NCBI GenBank assembly: GCA_002633025.1
Contig: NMRB01001707.1
Location: forward strand, 80,712-144,711
Direction: 5' to 3'
Length of the DNA: 64,000 nt
Source: Notospermus geniculatus
Lineage: Eukaryota; Nemertea; Pilidiophora; Heteronemertea; Lineidae
Part shown: positions 45,288 to 55,950 of the stretch, in pieces
Layout of the letters: each line of letters opens with the position of its first letter
Position numbering within the stretch: the stretch's first letter is position 1
Program-made: the position numbers and the translations under genes
Notes under the pieces: model-generated
Databases searched by the model: none
What the model saw: only the letters and a program-made list of their open reading frames with translations
Told to the model about the DNA's origin: nothing

Positions 45288-45775
45288 CTACATCATAAAT
45301 GTAGGCCTACACTGTAAATGACGCATGTTCAGTCCCAATATCATCAGTTTCCATTGCCCTAACATATTTACAAAATTCATCAGTGAATTTTCAAAGGCGG
45401 TCTTCAAATTGACTCACAAGTCAATTTCTAGTTTTTATTATTATTTGTCAAAGCATGTAACAGGCGGCTATGAACAAAATAAAAATGTACAAAAATATAA
45501 TAAAATTCACTCAATGAATGGGAACGAGAATGATTGTTACAACCGCTGTGAATTATTTTCGTCAGGCAAGGTTCGTCCAGCATGTCGGCGGTGAAATAAT
45601 AAAGTGTTTTTTTCCCATTATTTTTATCTTTATTGATCGGATAATCAGTTTGTGGGCGGCGGCAAAAAAAATAATGCCATTTTTTCAATTATTTTTATTT
45701 TTCCAAAATCGGAAAAACAAGTGCTGCGGATCCGTCAAACAAGAAATAAAATAAGTGTCGCCTAATCAGTCAGAA
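45288..45775. other. Unannotated AT-rich sequence
   Basis: No gene or bounded repeat recognised. Confidence 0.35.
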
Positions 45776-46126
45776 ATGGGCGATCATGGTGGTCCTTTCG
45801 ACATGGGCAGTACTGTTGATTTATCTGAAATGGGCAGTAGCTCTGGTCATTCAGAAATGAATGAATCAAGTTCACAATATATTCTATGGGACATCAGATG
45901 GTCAGTATGATCGATATTTCCCACGCCATCAATGGCCAACAGATAGGAAACAAGGGAATTGTTTCCAGCGTCCATGGATGATGTCTGCTGACCGGTTGGA
46001 AAATTGCACTGGGTTGAAGCAACATCATTTCTGGGAGATAGTGTGGCTTCAGCGCGGCTCAGATGCGGGCAAACTTAGATATTCGAGACCTTGGCACTAC
46101 TTTCCAAATTAGGCAGAATCAGTTAA

Positions 46127-46523
46127 TGTCGTCCTGGGTACACCTCATTATTACCCTGGGTATTCTGGGTAATCCTTTTTGTTACCCAGGACGATCCTGG
46201 GTATAAATAAGGTACCTGAACATTACCCAGTTTGAAATCCGCGCCATTTTCCACTTGCGCTCGAGGTACCGTACTGTCTTATTCTAGCCCGGCACGAATT
46301 TATACCCGTGCATTTTGACGTGGTGATTGTCAGCAGCTGTCAGAATGGCAACTCGCGTTAAAGACCGCGATTTACAGTCGTATTTGCAATCTATTCCATC
46401 CTATGGTGCGGATTTTAAAACTGGGTAATGTTAAGGTACCTTATTTTACCCAGGACGATCCTGGTAACAAAAAGGATTACCCAGGATTACCCTGGGTAAT
46501 AATGAGGTGTACCCAGGACGACA
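46127..46523. mobile_element. 397-bp TTAA-flanked fold-back element
   Basis: TTAA at 46123-46126 and 46524-46527 flank TGTCGTCCTGGGTACACCTC and GAGGTGTACCCAGGACGACA. The arms extend about 110 bp, with repeated TTACCCAGG. It lies within the broken gene. Confidence 0.85.
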
Positions 46524-47074
46524 TTAACCGATTCAGTCCAAATTAGCCATTAGCCATCGTTATTTTCTGGCAACAACTTGTGTACTATCTTATCCACAAC
46601 ACTACAATGTGCCAGACATCCAGTCTGAGTCGAAAGATTTGTTGTATGAGGAAATGCTAGAGCGGCAAAATCCTTTCCATAAAGAATTGCTATCGTCAAT
46701 GGCAGACCCCAAAGGTGGTGAGAGAATAGCTCTTGGCGTGTCACTCGATTCCAAATACACAATTCTGATGATTTTGAGGGCCAAAAGGACACTTTTTATA
46801 GCAAGAAAGGTGGCCACTTCACTACATTCTCAACTATGGTTGATATTTCTGGGCTTGTTGCACTTGACTCGATGACGCGATGACTCGATGGCGCGATGAC
46901 TCGATGACCGCCAAAATTATCAAACGAGATTCAGCTGGTGATTTCTAAGAAGTGGAACTGATCAACGGCGGAAGTGGACCGACGTAGTGTCGCCAGCCAC
47001 CAAGAGGTGAATTGAGGTTGATATTCAGCGTAAATCAAGAAATGAAGGATAGCGTCGAACTAGGCCTACAGCTC

Positions 47075-47390
47075 CTAAGTCCTTGAGAATTTACTATGGG
47101 TCCCTTTTGGAAAGTTGTAGGGATTGGTCTTGTCTCCCTAGTCCAAACCCCGGAGGAGGTATAGCGGTAATTTTCAGCCCTTTTGAGCAATGATCCTACT
47201 GCATGTTCTATACCGGAAGTGTCCCAATGCGTCAAAGCTGCCATGCAAAAAGTAAATTCATGAGAAAAAATGACGAAATGCACCCGGGTTATTCATGTAC
47301 TTCATGACGTCATCAGTTTTGTGGTCACGTGCATCTTGTCAAGACGCACGTGACAATCTTGGACGAAAATTTTCAGATCTTGGACGACAA
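47075..47390. repeat. Dispersed repeat fragment, inverted relative to 52440-53075
   Basis: GACGTCATCAGTTTTGTGGT, CACGTGACAATCTTGG and GATTGGTCTTGTCTCCCTA match the complementary strand of 52440-53075. It lies inside the 1857-bp element. Confidence 0.7.
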
Positions 47391-48000
47391 GCTGTCTTAT
47401 AAATCTTGCAATGTATTTTTTTCAATCTGGTAAGCCTCTTTTTTAAATCCTGCAGTGATTTTTACATTCTTCAACGATATTTTTCAAATTTGGAGCAAAT
47501 TTTACAATTCTTTAATTTTTTTTATTGTATTGTGTGTAATGAAAATTAAATTCTTGGACTGTACTTTTTCAAAACACTTCAACGAAAAAACCCAGTCTTG
47601 AATAAATTCCGCTGCTTCAAGCGTAACCACAATCATGCATTCCAAGCACGAACAACTTCACGGCTTCAGAGTTGTACTAAAATTGGGAATAGGTATGCGG
47701 TATAAAAAATGGTTATAAAAATATGCCAGAGGTGACTTATTTCACCTTCCTAAAAATGTCGCATTATACCCCAGTGTTCTGAAATGCGGAACTCGAATTA
47801 AAGCTGACGTGAACGAACAAAAAGCCCCCATGCGACGAGCAAAAGAATTGCAAACGCCCTGCAAACACCTCAAACGAAGGCTCAGAACATGATAGACACC
47901 ACGACGCCAGGAGGGCGCCACCTTATTTGCCTTCAGGCAACAGAGCTGTCAACATCTCCGGATACCTCTTACACTACTCAAAGAAAAAAAAATGTAGTCA

Positions 48001-48070
48001 TTTAGACGGGATTCGAACCGTCGACCTTCTGAATTGTAATCCACCACTCTATCCACTCGGCCAACGAGCC
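48001..48070 (-). tRNA. tRNA-like module (degenerate)
   Basis: The minus strand reads GGCTCGTTGGCCGAGTGGAT (acceptor and A box), a loop TTACAAT, then GACGGTTCGAATCCCGTC with a well-paired T arm and B box, followed by T-rich sequence. The anticodon helix is poor. Confidence 0.55.
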
Positions 48071-48170
48071 AACTGACAGGGACATGATTTATGTTTGTCA
48101 TAGACGTAGGCCTTCGACTTACGTTGTAATGCTACGAATAAGAGAAAACATGTGAAGTCTTCCAACAAGT

Positions 48171-48240
48171 TCGGTGGCCGAATGGGGAAGACAGCGGGAC
48201 AGAGATAACAAGGCGCGGGTTCGATACCCAGCTGGGTCAA
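48171..48240 (+). tRNA. tRNA-like module (degenerate), divergent from its neighbour
   Basis: The plus strand reads TCGGTGGCCGAATGGGGAAG (A box) and GCGGGTTCGATACCCAGC (B box), with TTTTTT from 48243 as a Pol III-type stop. Confidence 0.5.
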
Positions 48241-48456
48241 ACTTTTTTGTTTGAAAAAAGTGTTCAGCAGGAGCTCACCATAGGATGTTGACACCTCGAA
48301 AGCTCGATGACAAATAAGGTGGCGCCCTCCTGACCTCGTGGGGTCTATCATGTTCTGAGCCTTCGTTTGAGGTATTTGCAGGGCGTTTGCAATTCTCTTG
48401 CTCGCCGCATGAGGTCTTTTTGTTCGTTCACGTCAGCTTTAAAATAAGGCATTCAG

Positions 48457-48631
48457 CAATAGGAGCTGTCAGCGAGTTGACCACTAGGTGTCACTAGGGC
48501 CCAATTCAATGCATCTAGCGGACCCAGTCATTATCGATCGAGCAGCGATCATAATAGATTCCCTGTACATTTGGTCCGCTAAGACTGTGCTGCCATCTGT
48601 TAGCAGTACGCGCGGCTGACTGCTCCTATTG
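48457..48631. mobile_element. 175-bp nested MITE
   Basis: CAATAGGAGCTGTCAGC and GGCTGACTGCTCCTATTG pair at the ends. CATCTAGCGGACC and GGTCCGCTAAGA pair near the centre. It lies inside the 1857-bp element. Confidence 0.65.
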
Positions 48632-50771
48632 TGCAGGAAATTTAACTGGCCTTCTTCGCGCCTTCGAGTCATCGCGCCATCGAGTCATCGAGTCAAGTAC
48701 AACAAGCCATACTTCTGGATTTGCAGTCAGCACATTTCCGATTGGTGCTGCTAGCACACCACGATGTGGGGACAGCCTTTTGTGTGGTCTCGAGGTGAGA
48801 AGGCTACTGAGTGAGAGTGACTCGGTTGGTACGTTATGCCTACTCCAAGGTAGTGCTAAGTACTTCATGGTTCTTTCCGTTGACAAAGGGTATGTGTTCA
48901 TTCCCCACAATGTGGCCACCGGTAACATTGAAGTTCTCAAAAAATGGTGCAGTGAGAATGGGTGCCTTCTCGTATGGCCTTCTGATGACACGGATGATAT
49001 CCTGCAAGTCAGAAATGATAAGATTTGCTTAGTTGAGTCTCACGGTAACTCCATTCTTGCGAAAAATAGCCGCACCATTGTTGGCAAGCTCCGGGCTAAT
49101 GTTGATCAATTTCATGGTGCAATGGCCCAAGAGAAAATCCTTGACTTAGTCCCACATCAGTTCCTGAAGCCACTGCAGGAGCCATTTTGCCAGACATACG
49201 GCATACCATTAGCGCTTGCCACCACCCCACGCGTGTCTCTGATCTGGTTTTCAGCTTTAAGCCTGTACAATAGTTTCCATAAAAAGTTCAAGCACAAGTT
49301 GGTTGATAGTCAAGAGCAAATCAGACTTGCTAAGCTACTGAAGTTGAGATTGAACCAGATGAACTTCATTTATGATGAGGACATTCACTTCCCTATTGAT
49401 CTTTGTCAGTTTCCAAGAGAAACCAGTCAAGACTGGAAATCAGTTCCAGTGTCTGATATTTCAGTTCTACAAAGGGAGCTCAATCTACCTGAGGTAGATG
49501 CTGTTGATGCACAGCCCTTTTTTGATCTGAGCCTTGGCCCGTATATGTATCGTAGGGCACTGTGCTACCGAACACACCTACGCCAACTTGAAGTCAGTAA
49601 GGAAATCAACAACTTTGTTAACATTGAAGACTACTGAAAGGCAATGGCAGGTCGTGAGGTCACGAGCAAACTGTTTTACACAGTGCTCAAAGACAAGCCT
49701 GTCAGTTGGTGTGATGATAAGTATTTCACATGGCCCGAATCTGGACTGCAGATTCTAACTATGAAAGTGCCATCATCTAACCGTACCAACCGGTCTCCAG
49801 CCAAGTTCAAAATGCCATTGCTGGTCTTTTCAGGGGAGTCGGTTGCTGACAACTACCTTGCTTTCACTGTGTCACTCTCCCAACTGCTGGGATGGAGTTG
49901 CAGGGCAAAAAAATGGGTGTGATCTGGGGTCAAGAATGACCACTGCAGATGCTCATGTCATGGCTCTTCTGCTTATTGTATGTGGCCATCATGGTGTCCG
50001 TAAACCCGTGATTAGAAGAACTCATTTAAGTGACCCAAAGCTACCCCATGCACTGCAGCCAAAGTTCACTGGCCAGTTAGGCAAGCATAGGTATCATCCT
50101 TACCAACATGTACGAGTACAAACTCCACAAGCACATGAACCAACTCCACAAATGGCAGATCCACAAGTTTCAACTCCAAGTGTACCAACACCAGCTGCTG
50201 CAAGTTCAACAGTCAGATCTGTTTCAGCCAGCTTGATACCTAGCCCACAATTCCGTGGACTCATCAACGATGTGAATACATGCTACTGTATTTCAGTGGT
50301 ACTATGCAGGATTAGCAAGTCCTGTGCAAGTGTCAAGTCAAAACAATGTTGATGAGGCCTTCCAACATTTATGTCATGAAATGGAAGGTGGTCATACTGT
50401 ATCAGTCTTGCCGTTGGTCAATTCTGTCAACAGTACTATTGAGGGTGTTGGGTTCAATATTCCCATGTTTCACGAAGCCGGGGAAGTTCTTGGCACCCTG
50501 ATCACCAAACTAAGTGTTGATGAGGACATCCTCACATCTCGGCCGTATCAGGTTTTCTGTCCCAATGGTCACATTGGCCTCCAGCCAAGCAATGAAGGTC
50601 ACATCATGAGATCATCATGAGAATGTCCCTGAATCAGGGGAGGTACATGCATCTGTAACTGACCTCTATCAGGCACACTTTATCTTCGCACAATCTGGCA
50701 CAATTTATCTTTGATGCCAAGAAGAAGCAGGGAAGAGAGTTTGTGGCTTGCGATCACAGGCAGTGCAGATG

Positions 50772-51455
50772 GGGTAGTTATTATCCCCGGAACGGAATAG
50801 TTATTTTTGACGGAACGGAACATGTACAGTATTTGACAAAAGTTTCTCCACATGATACTTTGAATATTTCAAATACTACTGGACCAATTTTTACACGCAT
50901 TGTTCCACATGAAAGTATATCTTGTTGGTCACACTTTTGCACCAAAATTTTGGATATTTGGGAGTATCATAATTATGTAGAAAAAAAAAACACCAAAATC
51001 ATTTTTATTATGTAATTTTTTTGTGACTTTTGTTGCAGTTTTGATAGAGTGGAACTTTCTGAGGATTTAGTGCTTTGTTTCGTCAAAATATGTTGAGTAA
51101 ATATATATCATCAACAGATTTTGATGAAACAAATTGAAAAGTCTTTGGAAGGTTTCACTCTATCAATGATGCAACAAAAGTCACAAAAATTACATAATGT
51201 AAATGTTGATTTTTAGGGTTTTTTCCTAAAGAGCTATTAGTAATATACATAATTATGATATTTCCAAATATCCAAAATGTTAATGCAGAAATACGACGAA
51301 CAAGATATACTTTCATGTGGAACAAACCGCGTCAAAATTGGCACAGTATTATTTGAAATATTCAAGGTATCATGCGGAGATAAACTTTTGTCAATGACTG
51401 TACACGTTCCGTTCCGTCGAAAATAACTATTCCGTTCCGGGGATAATAACTACCC
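50772..51455. mobile_element. 684-bp fold-back with exact 9-bp duplication inside the broken gene
   Basis: GTGCAGATG at 50763-50771 and 51456-51464 flank GGGTAGTTATTATCCCCGGA and TCCGGGGATAATAACTACCC. The arms pair imperfectly along most of their length, with ACTTTTGTTGCA and TGCAACAAAAGT near the centre. Nine-base duplication fits a Mutator-like or similar family. Confidence 0.92.
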
Positions 51456-51498
51456 GTGCAGATGTGCACCCAAGAGCAGATTACGGTCATTGAATTAA

Positions 51499-52251
51499 AG
51501 CGATGTACTCGCGAGGGTTGAAAATGAAATCTCATTCAACTATCGCGACCCGCGATAGCTCCCCAATTTCATTCATAGCTAGCGGGATACTTGAAACTGA
51601 TCTCGTGTGATTTCTAGCACCTTTGAACCATGAAATTACGGTATCGTCTACGTTTTATACAATAAAACGTTCATGAAAAATCTTTTATTAATATTATGTC
51701 AATGAATTTGGGCGACATTAGTGTTTACTGCCGGAATAATTTCAAAATTTCACGGGGTATTTCCGAGAACGAGATCGACAGATTGACAACAAACATGGCG
51801 CGGAAAAATCCGAAGTGTGAGGAAGACTGACCAGAGAATTCGCCTCACCTGCTCACTGCTGTAAGTTTAGTCAGATGGCGGCGTGAAGACAGAAAGTTGT
51901 TGTAGCACTAATGAGGACTTAGCAGTCCTGAACGTCGTTGAACCCCGGCCAACACCATCCTTTGCATGTTTTGCGGATGACTCCGAGTCGTCTCCGTCGG
52001 CATCACTCACTGAGTGACACTGTCAATCATGTGACCATGGTCACCCTCCTCGCTACTGATTGGTCATAGTAAATTCCGTAGTATTATAATGAGATGGCTC
52101 GCTTGGAATTTCATTCATAAAATATAGTGCTGCCACCGTGCGGGAAATAGAGGGACATCGATGTGCAGTTACTGCAGAGCCCGAGTACATCGCTTTAAAC
52201 AGACGTCTGAATCCCACGACAGTTGTTAAAGCCACAACTAAAGCTGAAGGG
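51499..52251. other. Unannotated sequence after the broken gene
   Basis: No gene or bounded repeat recognised. CCCGCGATAGCTC near 51549 faces GAGCTATCGCGG-like words only loosely. Confidence 0.3.
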
Positions 52252-52390
52252 GTTATTGTCGTCCTGGGTATAGCCAAAGTAGCCTATACCCAGGTTCAAT
52301 GTCGTCCAGACAAACTATACCCTGGGTATAGTTTGTCTGGACAAACTGTACCCAGGGTATAGTTTGTCTTGACAAAGTGTACCCAGCTTC
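52252..52390. repeat. Short inverted/tandem repeat of TACCCAGG...GTTTGTC
   Basis: AAACTATACCCTGGGTATAG, ACAAACTGTACCCAGGGTAT and TTGTCTTGACAAAGTGTACC form overlapping palindromes. TGTCGTCCTGGGTA near 52258 resembles the terminus of the 46127-46523 element. Confidence 0.55.
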
Positions 52391-52439
52391 CCATATGTAC
52401 ACCTGAAGACGAGATTGGTATCGCAAAGGGCCAAAAAGG

Positions 52440-53075
52440 ATCTAAAAATTTTCGTCCGAGCTTGTCACGTGCGTGTTGCCAAGATTCACGTGACCACAAA
52501 ACTGATGACGTCATGAAGTACATGGACAAGCCGCAACCTCGTTCCCAGGGGTCGTTCACTTTCTGACAATATGGCGGTCGCGTCACTAACCCCTGGCATC
52601 AGCTTCGGATTTAACGCACGTGATTAGTTGACGGGAAACCGTCAAATATATCCAAGAATATACCCAAAGAAATTTTCAAAATATTTTGGATCAAACCAGA
52701 AGGTTATCTATATCCAGGTTTGATGATTTTTTGTTTAAAAAGCACTGGTTAGTATTTCAAATTGATTATTTTGACTCGTGCTGCCACCTATACTTAGTCC
52801 AAGATTCCTGGATTAGCAACCGAAGCTGATGCCAGGGGTTAGTGAGCGAGTGGTCCGAGGTTGTCTGAGCGAACTATACCCCTGGGGACCCCGGGAACAT
52901 TTCGTCATTTTCATGAATTTTCTTTTTGCATAGCAAGTTTGCGCCATGGGATACTTCCGGTAAACAGCTATACAGTGGGATTATTGCTGAAAAGGGCTGA
53001 AAATTAACGCTATACCTAGTATAATTGGGGAATAGGGAGATAAGACCAATCCCCAAAAGGCCCAAAATGGTGATC
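52440..53075. repeat. Dispersed repeat copy, inverted relative to 47075-47390, interrupted by a fold-back
   Basis: Outer parts (CAAGATTCACGTGACCACAA, GATGACGTCATGAAGTACAT, then GAAAAGGGCTGAAAATTA and GGGAGATAAGACCAATCCC) match the other copy in reverse. The middle, about 52545-52890, is an extra fold-back. Confidence 0.7.
52545..52890. mobile_element. Fold-back MITE splitting the 52440-53075 repeat
   Basis: CACTAACCCCTGGCATCAGC followed by TTCGG on the left faces CCGAAGCTGATGCCAGGGG on the right. Outer CCCAGGGGTCGTTC faces GAACTATACCCCTGGGG. The other copy of the host repeat lacks this insert, an indirect empty site. Confidence 0.7.
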
Positions 53076-53473
53076 TAACCCTGAGTATCTTATTTTTCAA
53101 GTACATGTAATTCTGTTCACCATATCACCCCAATCAATCCTCTACCGCCTTTTGGAGCACAGCGTTATGTTACATTTACCTTTCAAAGTATATAGGCCAA
53201 CAGCCGTTTGCTATAGAATATTGGCCTGAGCATGAGCATGATATGCAACCAATGACCTACGTTTTGTTGTTGACGTTGTTGCATGGGATACCAGTATACG
53301 GAAACTTGCTGCTGTGGTGCCTGCTATTCTGGATCATCTGGCCAAGATTCCAACTTTCCTCAGTGTACCAATGATGGTGGGGTGTTGATTTTAAACGTGG
53401 GAGTCTGTGATCACATTTGCCAAACAGTTGGAAGTCTGGGATGGGGAATCTTCTCATCTTATATGGATACTGC
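53076..53473. other. Unannotated sequence
   Basis: A 107-codon open frame spans 53283-53606 but runs into the MITE at 53474, and it shows no family features. Confidence 0.35.
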
Positions 53474-53604
53474 AGGGCTGGAGCTGGTCATTACTTTTCT
53501 TAGTCAAAGTAAAGAAAATCCACTGTTGAACAATAGGCCCTATTGTTCAGGGTTCAATAGGTTCCTTACTTTGGCTAAAAAAAGTAATGGCCAGCTCAAG
53601 CCCT
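53474..53604. mobile_element. 131-bp fold-back MITE, copy 1
   Basis: AGGGCTGGAGCTGGTCATTA and TAATGGCCAGCTCAAGCCCT pair. GATACTG flanks it on both sides. The centre holds ACAATAGGCCCTATTGT. A copy of the same length is at 55428-55558. Confidence 0.9.
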
Positions 53605-54147
53605 GATACTGGATGCCCATGAATGGAGATGGTGTGATGCTGGGACACCTTCTTAACATAGGTCGACAGTCATTATTTGGGTTGAAGTTATTTATACGAC
53701 CAGCGCAATGCCATTTTGGTTGCTTTGGGCATACAATGTATGCATGATACTATGATAATAATCACAAATTTTTAGATCATTCATTTAGCGGGTACAAAAC
53801 ATGCGTGCCAAAGTTTATTATAATGACTCACAACACAGTATGATGTAGACTCGCGTTGGCGACCCAAACAAGATGTATTTTACATGTTTTAAGACACTGT
53901 GCAAAAGCAACTCTGATGATTTCCACTTTTGTCATATGCTACTGTCCAACTTGCCTCACTCGGCAATACTACTGAGTTTCATGCTGTCTGCCATGTCTGC
54001 ATGTCAGGGGTTAAGACTTTGTGTATTTTATTAGCAAAGTGGACAGAGTTCTTGATGCTGGAAAATAAGTTGAATTCTGGATTGCAGTCAACATTGCACA
54101 TCACCAATGGAGAACTGTAATATGGAAGACCATGACAAAATATAAAT
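53605..54147. other. Unannotated sequence
   Basis: Nothing recognised. Confidence 0.35.
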
Positions 54148-55115
54148 GAAATGGTCCATGGACCATGTGCTCACCTGGGTGAACGTTCCAGAAAAACAAA
54201 TGAAAAATGTTAAAAATCGAAATGTTCCAGGGTCATGTATCCTCGTTAGATGGACACTGATAAAAATTTGGAGACAATCCAGTTACAGTTCAGGAGATAC
54301 TGGACTTTGAGCTTTGGTTTTGGCCACCTGGTGACCAAGCGAAGAATCGAATCAGACCGAAAAGTGGTGCCATAGGTCATGTGACATAGGGGTGTATACG
54401 TAGCAAGTTTCATGTCAATAGCGCAAGCAGTTACGAAACACGCCACCAAAAAACTAAATTTTGAACTTTGACCTCTGTGACCTTGAAAAGTAGGTCAAAT
54501 CAAAATCCTGTTATATATGTAATGTACCCTCATTAAATACACCTATGATAAAAATTTGGAGGTGATCCAGTCATTAGTTCAGGAGTTATTGCACTTTTTG
54601 CGTTTTTGGTGTCCGCCACCTGGTGGCCAAGCAAAGAGTCGAATCAGACCGAAACTTGGTGTCATAGGTCACGTGACCTAGGGGTATATATGTACCAAGT
54701 TTCAGGTCAATAGCACCTGCGGTTAGGAAATGTGCCACCGAAGGCAAAATTTTGAACTTTGACCTCTGTGACCTTGAAAAGTAGGTCAAATCAAAAACCC
54801 GTTATATATCTAATGTACCCTCATTAGATACACCTATGATAAAAATTTGGAGGTGATCCAGTCATTAGTTCAGGAGTTATTGCACTTTTTGTGTTTTTGG
54901 TTTCCGCCACCTGGTGGCCAAGCACAGAGTCGAATCGGACCGAAACTTGGTGTCATAGGTCATCTGACCTAGGGGTATATATGTACCAAGTTTCAGGTCA
55001 ACAGCTCCAGCGGTTACGAAACGTGCCCTGCTAACGGACAACGACGACGACGACGGACGACGACGGACGACGGACGCAGACCCACGACAAGAGCTCACCC
55101 CAGGTGAGCTAAAAA
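54148..55115 (+). repeat. Near-complete copy of the GGTGAGCT-hairpin dispersed repeat with tandem modules
   Basis: The left end has the palindrome ATGGTCCATGGACCAT followed by GTGCTCACCTGGGTGA. It continues with two or three modules of about 290 bp (GACCTCTGTGACCTTGAAAA, GTAGGTCAAATC, GATCCAGTCATTAGTTCAGG, CCACCTGGTGGCCAAGC, ACCAAGTTTCAGGTCAATAG). The right end has a GACGACGACGGAC run and hairpin AGCTCACCCCAGGTGAGCT followed by AAAAA. Confidence 0.85.
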
Positions 55116-55369
55116 GGACAAGTTATGCATTGGAAACGTTATTGCAATGCAACTCTTTTTTGTTCATACTCAGGTAGGGTGCCCCTGCTTTTGTAAATCT
55201 CACCGAACCATTGATATGCTTGGCTGAAGTGTTTTGCCTTTTGCATTTATATTCAAAATGGATGATTATATATCTTTGTTCAGAAGGAAATCGGTAGCAG
55301 AATTAAAAAGCAGAATATTATCCTTCAAAAGGAGACACCAAAAGCAGAATTATGCAGTGAGATTATGTA

Positions 55370-55950
55370 ATAAATGATGCAGTGGTATTCACCTCAGCTA
55401 TGCTGCAACAGACAACCATGCTAAGTTAGGGCTGGAGCTGGCCATTACTTTTCTTAGTCAAAGTAAAGAAAATCCACTGTTGAACAATAGGCCCTATTGT
55501 TCAGGGTTCAATAGGTTCCTTACTTTGGCTAAAAAAAGTAATGGCCAGCTCAAGCCCTGCTAAGTGATGTGTGACCCCTTTTGGGGAGAGGAAACCCCTT
55601 AAAATCAGAGAGCAAAAGGTTGCTGTGATGATAACTGCGAATTATGCAATCATATTATGTGAAATAAATGATGCAGTGGGATTCATCGTAACATGGTTGT
55701 CTGTTGCAGCATAGCCAAGTGATATTTAGTCCCTTTTGGGGTGAGGAAACCCCTTAAAACCAGAAAACAGTAGGTTGATGTGATGACATTTGATGAAAAC
55801 AGAGAATTATGAAATAATATTATGTAATAAATGATTCATTTTAACATGGTTGTCTGTTGCAGCATAGCCAAGTGATATTTAATCCCTTTTGGGGTGAGGA
55901 AACCCCTTAAAAGCAAAACACAGTAGGTTGATGTGATGACATTTGATGAA
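55370..55950. repeat. Tandem repeat of about 165 bp
   Basis: Units carry ATAAATGATGCAGTGG, ACATGGTTGTCTGTTGCAGC (or its complement), CAAGTGATATTTAGTCCC and GAGGAAACCCCTTAAAA. A further unit lies at about 57300-57380. Confidence 0.75.
55428..55558. mobile_element. 131-bp fold-back MITE, copy 2
   Basis: Same termini and length as the copy at 53474. GCTAAGT flanks both sides. The neighbouring repeat unit near 55716 (AGCCAAGTGATA) sh­ows the uninterrupted context. Confidence 0.9.

Larger units (their letters stand above)
47802..48438. mobile_element. 637-bp TTAA-flanked fold-back carrying two divergent tRNA-like modules
   Basis: TTAA at 47798-47801 and 48439-48442 flank AGCTGACGTGAACGAACAAA and TTTGTTCGTTCACGTCAGCT. 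The arms pair for about 170 bp through CAAACGAAGGCTCAGAACAT and GAGGGCGCCACCTTATTTG. The centre contains tRNA-like modules at 48001-48070 (minus) and 48171-48240 (plus), each with its own T-run on the outer side. Confidence 0.85.
46852..48708. mobile_element. 1857-bp composite element with 9-bp duplication inside the broken gene
   Basis: ATATTTCTG at 46843-46851 and ATACTTCTG at 48709-48717 form a 9-bp duplication with one mismatch. The termini GGCTTGTTGCACTTGACTCG and CGAGTCAAGTACAACAAGCC pair, followed by repeated GCGATGACTCGATGG. Its length is a multiple of three, so frame is kept on both sides. It contains two further nested elements (47802-48438 and 48457-48631) and a fragment shared in reverse with 52440-53075. 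Confidence 0.85.
45776..51498 (+). pseudogene. Broken, unrecognised long coding sequence carrying three transposon insertions
   Basis: Coding-like blocks in one direction include an acidic Ser/Met-rich start at 45776, LDIRDLGTTFQIRQNQ at about 46075, HRYFLATTCVLSYPQHYNV from 46553, KDTFYSKKGGHFTTFSTM to 46851, then 48709-49637, 49644-49922, about 49905-50280, about 50290-50620, and a tail ending 51498. Removing the element at 46852-48708 joins MVDIS-G to FAVSTFPIGAAS in frame. Removing 50772-51455 likewise reopens the tail through QCRCAPKSRL. An in-frame TGA at 49635 and frameshifts near 46740-46785, the A-run at 49906 and about 50290-50325 kill the frame. No introns were needed to read it, so it may be a transposon gene or a retrocopy. 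No domain was recognised; RNA-, DNA- and protein-binding roles are all open. Block order is secure; the 45776-46126 part is the weakest. Confidence 0.6.

Noticed and set aside
36671-48240. Functional tRNA genes
   Set aside because: Boxes A and B are good, but the anticodon and acceptor helices do not pair well, so they were annotated as degenerate modules only.
54148-55115. Helitron (hairpin then CTAA near the end)
   Set aside because: The hairpin is directly at the end with CTAA inside or abutting it, the 5' TC end is not evident, and insertion between A and T could not be shown.
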